This document shows, one piece after another, positions 7,312 through 13,717 of a stretch of 23,934 nucleotides of DNA. The stretch is taken from positions 1-23,934 of IMG/VR virus record IMGVR_UViG_3300030333_006068. The stretch is one strand, 5' to 3'. The notes beneath the pieces were generated by a model that saw only the letters and a program-made list of their open reading frames with translations, had not been told where the DNA came from and ran no database searches. Numbering within the stretch: the stretch's first letter is position 1; each line of letters starts with the position of its first letter. The translations under genes and the position numbers were made by a program. The DNA is from a virus.

Positions 7312-9045
7312 ATGAAGTGGTTATGGAACAGACTAGATAGTTGGAACACCTCAAAAAATACTTCAGTATCTACAAGTAAATCAACAGGAGAGAAAAGACA
7401 AACGGCAACTACTTTCAATACTAGTACAAGTACGGAAACTACTAAGAGTACAACTACCGCATATAACACTTCAACTATAACAAGTAAAACAACCACTTGG
7501 TCAACAAATAAAAGTACAACTACTGTATTTAATACATCTACTTTAGATTTTACTTTTTATCTAACAAATTATAATACTAGTACTTCAACTACTACAACGT
7601 TCAATACAAGTAAAAACACAACTACTGCGTATACTACTACGTGGGAGACTAGTAAATCTACAACGACGGCTTACAACACGTCTACAACAACTTCAAAATC
7701 TACAACAACCACTTACGAGACTAATAAAAATACTACAACTACTTGGAGTACCAATAAAAATACTACTACTGTATATACCACAGCGTATAACACAAGTACT
7801 AGTACAAAACAAGGTTGTCATTATGAAACATCTAAAAGTACAGCCACAAGTAGAAGTACATCTAAAAGTACAACTACGACGTTTACTACTACTTTTAATA
7901 CCAGCACAGATACTATTACAGTTTATACTACTCAGTGGGAAACTAGTAAATCAACTACTACTACATACGAAACAACTAAGTCTACAACTACAGTATTTAA
8001 TACTACTTGGAGTACAAACAGAAGCACAAGTACAACTTGGGAGACTAGTAAGTCTACAACCACTTATTATACTACCACGTGGAGTACAAGTAATTCAACT
8101 AAACAAGGTTCTACGTATTCAACATCTAAAAGTACGACAACAACGTTTAACACAACTACTACTTATACTACAACGTATAACACGCAAAAGAGCACTACAA
8201 CTGTGTATAATACATCTACAAGCACTGTGGTTAGTACAAGTCGCTCTACTACCACTGTTTATAATACAAGTACATTAACTAATACTGTTTATAACACTAG
8301 TACAACGGTTAAACACCAGACATCTACAGTTTGGTCAACTAGTAAGAGTACTACTACTGTGTATAACACATCAAAAACTACAACTACAGCTTGGAACACA
8401 ACAATATCAACTAGTAGATCAACTTCCAAGAGTACTACAACAACTTACACAACAACTTGGGCCACAAGTCACTCAACTAAGCAAGGTTGTACTTATTCTA
8501 CTAGCAAGAGTACCACTACGACATACAATACAAGTAAGAGTACTAGTACATCATGGCAAACTAGTATTGTTACATCAAGAACGACATCAACTAGTAGAAG
8601 TACATCAACTAGTTGGACAACATATTGGAACACAAGTGTCACAACAACATTTAACACAAGTAGAACAACTACATATACTAGTTATTGGAATACTTCTAAA
8701 AACACAACAACTGCTTATACTGCTGTTACGTTTTATAATACTGATACATCTCATAGTACTACAACCACGTTTAATACTACACCTTGTTATACTTTCTATA
8801 GAGGATCATCTTCAGTACCAAAAGGAGTGTTTGCTTGTTCACACACCTGCGGTAATACAGTAAGTTCTCCTACGTCATTCTGGTCTCTTGGTGTGGGTTC
8901 ATATGTTTACTCAGGTAATAATTGCTCAAGTGCTTATAACGGTGGTAATTCCTTCTGGGCATTAGCAAGCTCATCAGGTGGGTCTGCATACTATTCAGCA
9001 AGAATAGCATCAAATGGATATATAAATATGATAATAAGTTGCTAA
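7312..9045 (+). CDS. Thr/Ser-rich beta-fibre protein A with Cys-containing tip
   Basis: A 577-aa protein made almost wholly of Thr, Ser, Asn, Lys and aromatic residues. The commonest unit is a 10-mer, [YFW]-[NES]-T-S-K-S-T-T-T-[TVA], mixed with units of 4, 6, 8, 12, 14, 16, 18, 20 and 24. All intervals I parsed between unit-starting aromatics are even, implying continuous beta alternation. Three 12-residue blocks contain STKQG (KQGCH, KQGST, KQGCT), possible turns. From about residue 494 the repeat stops and an 80-residue Gly/Ser/aromatic domain with five Cys follows, probably a folded tip. It shares the FTFYLT and TTVK(H/R)QT segments with protein B, so the two are paralogues. No signal peptide is seen. 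Role inferred: a virion fibre or host-binding spike. Confidence 0.7.
   Translation: MKWLWNRLDSWNTSKNTSVSTSKSTGEKRQTATTFNTSTSTETTKSTTTAYNTSTITSKTTTWSTNKSTTTVFNTSTLDFTFYLTNYNTSTSTTTTFNTSKNTTTAYTTTWETSKSTTTAYNTSTTTSKSTTTTYETNKNTTTTWSTNKNTTTVYTTAYNTSTSTKQGCHYETSKSTATSRSTSKSTTTTFTTTFNTSTDTITVYTTQWETSKSTTTTYETTKSTTTVFNTTWSTNRSTSTTWETSKSTTTYYTTTWSTSNSTKQGSTYSTSKSTTTTFNTTTTYTTTYNTQKSTTTVYNTSTSTVVSTSRSTTTVYNTSTLTNTVYNTSTTVKHQTSTVWSTSKSTTTVYNTSKTTTTAWNTTISTSRSTSKSTTTTYTTTWATSHSTKQGCTYSTSKSTTTTYNTSKSTSTSWQTSIVTSRTTSTSRSTSTSWTTYWNTSVTTTFNTSRTTTYTSYWNTSKNTTTAYTAVTFYNTDTSHSTTTTFNTTPCYTFYRGSSSVPKGVFACSHTCGNTVSSPTSFWSLGVGSYVYSGNNCSSAYNGGNSFWALASSSGGSAYYSARIASNGYINMIISC
7345..8790 (+). repeat. Degenerate Thr/Ser repeat tract A
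   Basis: Protein-level repeat tract with a 6-nt (two-codon) register and commonest unit of 30 nt. At DNA level the units differ at most synonymous sites (all four Thr codons and AGT/TCT/TCA/AGC Ser codons are mixed), so no long exact tandem DNA repeat is visible. Confidence 0.8.
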
Positions 9046-9049
9046 GATT

Positions 9050-9613
9050 ATGATAAACGAAAACTTAATAAACGAATATTCGGGAACAACTTTCTCAGTT
9101 ACTAAAGTAAATGGGGTGTCAAGAATGCAATATGCGTCTAGTGATGAGCATTGGATAGAAAATAGAGAAGAGTACGGAAGTATTTTTATGGGTGATGGAC
9201 CTTGTCCAGATCCAGATAATCCATTTGTATTAGGTTCTGTATTACATAAAAGAATATTTGAAGATATACCTAATTACGAAAATGTATTGGTTTTAGGATT
9301 AGGTATGGGTTTATTACCACAGTATATAAAAGAAAACAAAAGCTTTGTAAAAGTAATCGATGTTGTTGATAATAATCAAGAAGTTATAGATTACGTAACA
9401 TTTATTGATGATTCGATTAATGTAATAAAAGCAGATGCTTATACTTATACACCTGATAAAAATTATGATTTGATTATAGCAGATTTATGGTGGCATCATC
9501 AAATCACAGGTGAAATGAAAGATAATTTAAAAAATCACTATTGGGATAACATTAATTATAATGGTAGAATTTATTTTCCTATTAACCCAATAGCTTATAT
9601 TAAAACAGCTTAA
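9050..9613 (+). CDS. SAM-dependent methyltransferase, spermidine-synthase-like fold
   Basis: A 187-aa protein with a Rossmann methyltransferase core. Motif I is VLVLGLGMG (residues 79-87). The acidic end of strand 2 is KVIDVVDNN (Asp104/Asp107), a pre-motif IKADAYTY follows, and strand 4 is YDLIIADLWWH (Asp140, Asp145). The layout V-L-x-L-G-x-G-x-G followed by V-D-x-N is that of spermidine-synthase-like proteins, but the protein is shorter than true aminopropyltransferases and lacks their full C-terminal part. Methyl transfer is therefore likelier than polyamine synthesis. It lies five bases after fibre A and two before fibre B, so it is cotranscribed with both. Inference: it modifies or helps assemble these fibres. 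A host-directed or metabolic role remains possible. Confidence 0.72.
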   Translation: MINENLINEYSGTTFSVTKVNGVSRMQYASSDEHWIENREEYGSIFMGDGPCPDPDNPFVLGSVLHKRIFEDIPNYENVLVLGLGMGLLPQYIKENKSFVKVIDVVDNNQEVIDYVTFIDDSINVIKADAYTYTPDKNYDLIIADLWWHHQITGEMKDNLKNHYWDNINYNGRIYFPINPIAYIKTA

Positions 9614-9615
9614 CA

Positions 9616-11050
9616 ATGTCAAGTACTAGTAGATCGACAACAACGTATTACGGAACAGAGACCAAAAGGTCTACAGCAGCTTCCAGAAGTACTACAACTA
9701 CATGGAGTACTAGCCAAAGCACAAGTAGAACTACTACATATAATACTAGCCGTACTACTACATGGCAGACTAGTAGGAGTACATCTAAAAATACAACAAC
9801 TACTTTTAATACTACTACAACATATACTAGTTATTGGAACACAAGTAAAAATACAACCACTACTTATAACACAAGTAAGAGTACTACCACTACATTTAAC
9901 ACTAGTACATTTTGGAATACTACTACTACATATAATACATCAACCACAGAAAGTAGAAATACAACTACGTCGTGGACTACAACTTTTAATACATCTACAC
10001 AAACTAGTAAAAATACCACTACGACCTGGGAAACAAGTAAGAGTACTACAACTGTTTTTAATACAAGTACAAATACGTTTACTTTTTACTTAACTGAATA
10101 TAATACTAGTACTAATACTACAGAGTCATCATCTACTAGTAAAAGTACAACAACTACTTTTAATACAAGTACGACTACAGTAGTAAGCACAAGTAAAAGT
10201 ACAACTACTACTTATAATACTAGTAAAACTACAAGTAAATCTACTAGTACTTCAAGATCTACAACTACTACATTTAATACAAGTACTTTTTGGAATACAA
10301 CAACTGTATATAATACTTCGACAGTTACTAGTAAATCTACTACTACAGCATACAACACTAGTACTAATACTACAACAACGTTTAATACTTCTACAGCAAC
10401 AAGTAGTAGTACAACAACTAGATATAATACTTCTACGACTACAACTACAGCGTTTAATACTAGTACCATAACGCAACATAGTACAAGTACAACTTGGTCC
10501 ACAAGTAGATCAACTAGTAGGTCAACAACTACAACTTGGACCACTACGTTTAATACAACGACGGCATATAACACACAAACGTTTTGGAACACAACAACTG
10601 TATATAATACGTCAACTATAACGCAGAAGTCAACTAATACTGTATTTAATACTAGTACAACCACAAATACAGTGTATAATACAAGTACAAGTACTACTAC
10701 GTCATGGACAACTACTTGGGAAACAAGTAAAAGTACTACAACGGCTTATAATACTAGTACCATTACGTCTAAAACTACGACAACTACTTATGAAACTGAT
10801 AGATCTACTACAACGGTATATAATACTAGTACTACTGTAAAAAGACAAACAGATTATGGTCAATCAACTAGTAAAAGTACTACGACAACATTTAATACTA
10901 GTACCACAACAACATATACTACTACCTGGGAGACTAGTAAAAGTACTACAACTACATTTGAAACTACAACTACTTTCAACACTAGTACTAATACTTGGAC
11001 ACACTATCAAACTACAACGGTATATAACACTAGTACAAGTACTTCTTTTA
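9616..11050 (+). repeat. Degenerate Thr/Ser repeat tract B
   Basis: Second protein-level tract with the same two-codon register as in protein A. Synonymous codons are scrambled between units, and A/T-rich hexamers such as AATACT, ACTAGT and AGTACT recur because N-T, T-S and S-T pairs recur. Confidence 0.8.
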
Positions 11051-11127
11051 TGACCGATTGGTATGATGGTGATAGAACAGATGGAAATCAAGGTGGATAT
11101 TTTTGGGCTAGTGGTGGTTCTAGGTAG
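9616..11127 (+). CDS. Thr/Ser-rich beta-fibre protein B
   Basis: A 503-aa paralogue of the 577-aa protein. The repeats run from the first residues to about 475. Frequent units are [YFW]-N-T-S-T-T-T-T-[TAV] and WETSKSTTT, again with every parsed interval between unit-starting aromatics even. It contains about 35 N-T-[ST] triplets and no Cys. The shared FTFYLT segment is at residues 155-160. Unlike protein A it lacks the Cys-containing domain and ends in a short Gly/Asp/Trp-rich tail (TDWYDGDRTDGNQGG, then YFWASGGSR), which may be a tip or a partner-binding end. The start ATG is two bases after the methyltransferase stop. Role inferred: second fibre subunit or shaft. An ancestral domain-loss or allelic origin by duplication is likely. 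Confidence 0.7.
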   Translation: MSSTSRSTTTYYGTETKRSTAASRSTTTTWSTSQSTSRTTTYNTSRTTTWQTSRSTSKNTTTTFNTTTTYTSYWNTSKNTTTTYNTSKSTTTTFNTSTFWNTTTTYNTSTTESRNTTTSWTTTFNTSTQTSKNTTTTWETSKSTTTVFNTSTNTFTFYLTEYNTSTNTTESSSTSKSTTTTFNTSTTTVVSTSKSTTTTYNTSKTTSKSTSTSRSTTTTFNTSTFWNTTTVYNTSTVTSKSTTTAYNTSTNTTTTFNTSTATSSSTTTRYNTSTTTTTAFNTSTITQHSTSTTWSTSRSTSRSTTTTWTTTFNTTTAYNTQTFWNTTTVYNTSTITQKSTNTVFNTSTTTNTVYNTSTSTTTSWTTTWETSKSTTTAYNTSTITSKTTTTTYETDRSTTTVYNTSTTVKRQTDYGQSTSKSTTTTFNTSTTTTYTTTWETSKSTTTTFETTTTFNTSTNTWTHYQTTTVYNTSTSTSFMTDWYDGDRTDGNQGGYFWASGGSR

Positions 11128-11143
11128 AAATAGTAAAAAATAT

Positions 11144-11181
11144 GTAATAATATAAATACGAATATAATTAAATTTAATAAT
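11144..11181 (+). promoter_or_regulatory. Recurring A/T leader, copy 1
   Basis: The sequence runs GTAATAATATAAATACGAA, then TATAATTAAATTTAATAAT, up to the ATG at 11182. It aligns closely with the leader at 12113-12154 despite unrelated genes downstream. It may be a phage promoter, a translation leader, or both. No Shine-Dalgarno is present. Confidence 0.4.
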
Positions 11182-12096
11182 ATGGAAATGTTTAATCAAA
11201 AGGAACTAGATAAAAGAATAGGACCTTTAAAAAAGAATAAAAATCTATACGAACTTGAAAACGTAGAAGGTTACGTTATAAGAAAGTGTAGTGAATTTGG
11301 CATTAAAGCAAGTTATGATGTTTTAGCAGAAGAAATGCCTCATTTTAGAACCATGGGTTACACAGAGTTTGCAACATGTTTTTATATGCAACCTTTAAAC
11401 CTTAGGTTAAGAAGTGAACAATTATCTGATGCTTGGTATGATAAATGCGGAAATTGCGAAAAAGTAGATTATGCTGGTTATTTAATAGATAACGTATTAA
11501 ATAATAAAGCTAATAAATATTTGGAGAGAGAAGAAGAATTCGCTAAGTATCCACCAAAAGATAACATAGTTATCCTACCTGGATCTAATAAAATAAAAAC
11601 AAATATTTGTTTAAATAGATTAAGAGCGATTAAAAAATTACATGGAGATAATGTGTATTTTAAACCTCATCCAATAACAACTCATCAAATAATTGGTGAA
11701 TTAAAAGACTTTTTTGGTGAACATTGTATATTACCAAGGTCAATAGACATGTACTATTATATACAAAAAGCTGAAACTGTTTATACAACGCATATAAGTG
11801 AAAGTGCTATTTATGCTGCTTTATTAGGTAAAATGATACAACCAATAGATGTTTGGAACAATGTAATGAAAGGTTCTTTTGCATGTATTAATAGTTATTT
11901 ATTTACTAAGCAAGATAGAATAAAAGAATTTGTAAACCATACATTCTCAAGTTACAAATCTGGTATTATACATCCAAAGATTGATAAAGACTGGAGAAAA
12001 AAAGTTGATGAATATTTTAACTATATAATGGCTAAAAGATTAATGTATCAACACTGGTTTATAGATGATAGAAAACCAAAGCAAGAAAAGAAGTAA
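11182..12096 (+). CDS. Probable GT-B glycosyltransferase (capsule/sialyl-type)
   Basis: A 304-aa protein with no membrane segment. The C-terminal half looks like the nucleotide-sugar-binding domain of GT-B enzymes of the capsule or polysialyltransferase kind. A strand with NIVILPGSNK (residues 128-137) is followed by KPHP (161-164) and then an SES-x-x-Y-x-ALLGK segment (206-217), matching the 'KPHP ... S-x-S...A-x-x-LGK' pattern I know from those families. The N-terminal half (MPHFRTMGYTEFATCFY) is unassigned. Sugar and acceptor are unknown. It follows the Thr/Ser-rich fibre genes but has its own A/T leader, so it may be separately transcribed. Options are glycosylation of the fibres, change of the host surface, or masking of the virion; the sequence cannot decide. 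Confidence 0.6.
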   Translation: MEMFNQKELDKRIGPLKKNKNLYELENVEGYVIRKCSEFGIKASYDVLAEEMPHFRTMGYTEFATCFYMQPLNLRLRSEQLSDAWYDKCGNCEKVDYAGYLIDNVLNNKANKYLEREEEFAKYPPKDNIVILPGSNKIKTNICLNRLRAIKKLHGDNVYFKPHPITTHQIIGELKDFFGEHCILPRSIDMYYYIQKAETVYTTHISESAIYAALLGKMIQPIDVWNNVMKGSFACINSYLFTKQDRIKEFVNHTFSSYKSGIIHPKIDKDWRKKVDEYFNYIMAKRLMYQHWFIDDRKPKQEKK

Positions 12097-12112
12097 AAAT
12101 AGTGACATTTGC

Positions 12113-12154
12113 GTGATAATATAAAATATAGAACTTTAATTAAAATTTAATAAA
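12113..12154 (+). promoter_or_regulatory. Recurring A/T leader, copy 2
   Basis: The sequence runs GTGATAATATAAAATATAG, then AACTTTAATTAAAATTTAAT, then AAA before the ATG at 12155. It differs from copy 1 by a few substitutions and single-base indels. A TTTG at 12108-12111 lies just upstream, but the Bacteroidota -7 element TAnnTTTG is not present at the right spacing. Confidence 0.4.
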
Positions 12155-12412
12155 ATGGCAAAAAATAAAAAACTTACAAAAAAAGAATTAGAATCAATAC
12201 AAGGTAGAGTGAATGGAATAAATCAACTGCAAATGCAGATTGGTGCATTAGAAGTTCAAAAGTATGCTGCAGTATCACAAATAAAAGAACTGCAAAACGA
12301 ATTAAATGTAGTACAAGGAGAACTTGAAAAAAAGTACGGTAAAGTTAGTGTTAACATAAATGACGGTACTATAAAAGCAAAAGAAAATGGATCACTTGAT
12401 AAGAAAAATTAG
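12155..12412 (+). CDS. Small coiled-coil protein
   Basis: An 85-aa protein. After a basic start (MAKNKKLTKKELE) a heptad-like helix covers about residues 14-60 (INQLQMQIGALEVQKY; ELQNELNVVQGELEKKYG). A short beta-like end VSVNINDGTI follows. Small proteins with this helix-then-NI-DGTI layout are frequent in marine phage genomes near packaging genes; that is memory, not a search. Function is unknown. It has an A/T leader of its own and heads the run of small genes leading to the terminase, the next of which overlaps it by 26 bases. Confidence 0.7.
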   Translation: MAKNKKLTKKELESIQGRVNGINQLQMQIGALEVQKYAAVSQIKELQNELNVVQGELEKKYGKVSVNINDGTIKAKENGSLDKKN

Positions 12413-12608
12413 TATTGGTAAAGACTATAAAAACGAAGCTATGCATTACGCTGTAGGCCAAGAGGTTTACGGTGGGCATACAATATCTCATATTGTTGAG
12501 GAAGATGATAAATATACTATTTATATCAAAAAAGAAGATGAGATATTACCATGGAAAGATTTTAACAAAAATATGGCTATAGCTGTTGAGTATAATCTTG
12601 AATACTAA
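12387..12608 (+). CDS. Small conserved phage protein
   Basis: A 73-aa protein overlapping its upstream neighbour by 26 bases. I keep the start at 12387, because the segment before the next ATG (IRKISIGKDYKNEAMHYAVG) looks like a conserved N-terminus of a small family seen in marine Bacteroidota phages. It is followed by EVYGGHTISHIVEED, a beta hairpin, and ends ILPWKDFNKNMAIAVEYNLE. This reads as a small beta-rich domain with no catalytic motif. It ends in a TAATG overlap with the next gene, so translation is coupled. Function is unknown. Confidence 0.7.
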   Translation: MDHLIRKISIGKDYKNEAMHYAVGQEVYGGHTISHIVEEDDKYTIYIKKEDEILPWKDFNKNMAIAVEYNLEY

Positions 12609-13192
12609 TGCGTGGTTTATATAACTTTGTAGTCAAACCTAAAGGCTCTAGATATAATAACATTAAAAAAATTGGTGATAAAGAGTTAATATTGAATTCT
12701 GAAATATTTAATCATCAATTTGTAAATAGAGAGGCTATTGTCATATCTACACCTAAACTTATAGATACAGATATTAAAAAAGGTGACACTGTTATAATAC
12801 ACCATAATGTATTTAGAAGATGGCATGATCAACGTGGTATAGAAAAAAATAGTAGATCTTTTTTTAAAGAAGATCAATATTTTGTTGGAGTAGATCAATT
12901 ATTTTTATATAAAAGAAATAATAAATGGGTAACACCATTTGATTATTGTTTTGTAAAACCAATAGAATCTAATAGTATATATGACAACAAGGAAAAACCT
13001 CTAATTGGTATCGTAAAGTACACAAACGAAAAACTTCCCGTTAAAGAAGAAGATCTTATTGGATTTACACCAAACAGCGAATATGAATTTGTTATAAATG
13101 GTGAAAGACTATATAGATTATTATCTAAATTTATTACAATCAAATATGAACGCAAAGGAAAAGAAAAAGAATATAATCCAAGCTGGGTATAA
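12608..13192 (+). CDS. GroES-like (Cpn10-fold) tandem-domain protein
   Basis: A 194-aa protein whose ATG overlaps the previous stop (TAATG). It reads as two similar halves. The first starts VVKPKGSR at residue 8 and continues to IKKGDTVIIHHNVFRR (56-71). The second starts CFVKPIE at 114 and continues to GIVKYTNE, EEDLIGFTPNSEYEF and INGERLYRL (163-171). The V-K-P start, G-D-x-V step and GF-x-P-x-S-E-Y-x-F phrase recall the GroES fold. Phage co-chaperonins normally have one domain of about 90-110 aa, so a tandem would be unusual. If right, it may help fold the capsid protein through the host GroEL. A beta-barrel structural protein is the main alternative. Likeness judged by eye only. Confidence 0.45.
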   Translation: MRGLYNFVVKPKGSRYNNIKKIGDKELILNSEIFNHQFVNREAIVISTPKLIDTDIKKGDTVIIHHNVFRRWHDQRGIEKNSRSFFKEDQYFVGVDQLFLYKRNNKWVTPFDYCFVKPIESNSIYDNKEKPLIGIVKYTNEKLPVKEEDLIGFTPNSEYEFVINGERLYRLLSKFITIKYERKGKEKEYNPSWV

Positions 13193-13421
13193 AGCTGTTG
13201 ATGAGCTAATCAAAGTTGCTAAAGAACCTATAGTAGAAACTGAAGATGATATATCTGCAGATAGATTAAAGAATGCGGCTGCAACAAAAAAGCTAGCTAT
13301 ATTTGATGCTTTTGAGATACTTAATAGAATTGAAGACGAAAAAGATATTTTAGAAAATAAACCAAAAGAAGAAACTAAAGTTAAAACATTTAGCGGTTTT
13401 GCTGAGAGAAGATCTAAATAA
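13146..13421 (+). CDS. Possible small terminase subunit or packaging accessory protein
   Basis: I choose ATG 13146, giving 91 aa and a 47-base overlap with the previous gene; an upstream start at 13098 would overlap it by about 95 bases. The protein is helical and charged (KKNIIQAGYKAVDELIKVA; SADRLKNAAATKKLAIFDAF), with a C-terminal basic tail GFAERRSK. Small helical proteins next to a large terminase gene are often the small terminase subunit, which binds DNA at the packaging site, and that is the reason for the call. No helix-turn-helix is certain by eye. It ends in a TAATG overlap with the Cys-cluster gene. Confidence 0.5.
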   Translation: MNAKEKKKNIIQAGYKAVDELIKVAKEPIVETEDDISADRLKNAAATKKLAIFDAFEILNRIEDEKDILENKPKEETKVKTFSGFAERRSK

Positions 13422-13714
13422 TGAAATTTTTATGCTCTAGTTGTGGCGCTTGTTGTAGATCTGCCGGCAAGATGAACGGTGTTAAATATGGTTTACCAAT
13501 AAAGAAAGATGGTAGTTGTGCCCATTTAGTAGGTAATATATGCTCTATATATGATAAAAGACCTGATATTTGTAGGGTTGATAAAATGCACAATAAAAGT
13601 ATTTTTCAAACAAAAAAACAATATTTTAAACAAATAACTAAAATTTGTCATGAATTAATTGATCATGAGGGTTTAGATGAAAGTTTTAAAATAGATATTA
13701 AAGAATATAATTAA
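13421..13714 (+). CDS. YkgJ-like Cys-cluster (zinc/iron-chelating) protein
   Basis: A 97-aa protein. The N-terminus has Cys5-x2-Cys8-x2-Cys11-Cys12, followed by Cys33, Cys41, Cys51 and Cys76, with the phrase CSIYDKRPDICR typical of the YkgJ (CxxCxxCC) family, whose members are thought to bind zinc or an iron-sulphur cluster. It overlaps the gene before by one base and ends three bases before the large terminase. The position suggests a part in packaging, morphogenesis or redox protection of the packaging complex, but no such role is established. Family assignment is fairly safe; function is not. Confidence 0.75.
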   Translation: MKFLCSSCGACCRSAGKMNGVKYGLPIKKDGSCAHLVGNICSIYDKRPDICRVDKMHNKSIFQTKKQYFKQITKICHELIDHEGLDESFKIDIKEYN

Positions 13715-13717
13715 ATC

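Noticed and set aside
7823-8278. Overlapping + strand frame inside fibre A (151 aa, Leu/Gln-rich)
   Set aside because: It is a frame-shifted reading of the repeat with no plausible start context; the main frame is continuous through 577 codons.
9050-9613. True spermidine synthase
   Set aside because: The core motifs are similar, but the protein is much shorter than aminopropyltransferases and the surrounding genes have no polyamine link.
10212-10664. Long antisense open frame in the fibre B tract (Val-rich, 150 aa)
   Set aside because: It is the complement of Thr and Ser codons, which yields Val and Leu without stops; there is no leader, and it reads as a low-complexity shadow. The antisense frames at 7308-7496, 2079-2537 and 2580-2918 were rejected for the same kind of reason.
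7345-11050. CRISPR array or satellite DNA
   Set aside because: Units vary in length and sequence, there are no constant repeats with unique spacers, and two continuous reading frames explain the repetition.
7312-11127. Antifreeze (T-x-T) type ice-binding protein
   Set aside because: Alternating Thr recalls insect antifreeze proteins, but there is no fixed 12-13-residue coil, no Cys ladder in the shaft, and bulky aromatics lie on the Thr face; a phage fibre fits the location better.
8790-11127. Diversity-generating retroelement acting on the fibre tips
   Set aside because: No reverse transcriptase and no template/variable repeat pair with adenine-specific differences were seen within the window.
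12108-12135. Bacteroidota housekeeping promoter TTTG...TAnnTTTG
   Set aside because: TTTG is present, but no matching TAnnTTTG at the needed spacing; only TAGAACTTT is seen.
13098-13145. Upstream start for the possible small terminase gene
   Set aside because: It would overlap the GroES-like gene by about 95 bases; ATG 13146 starts a typical basic helical N-terminus.
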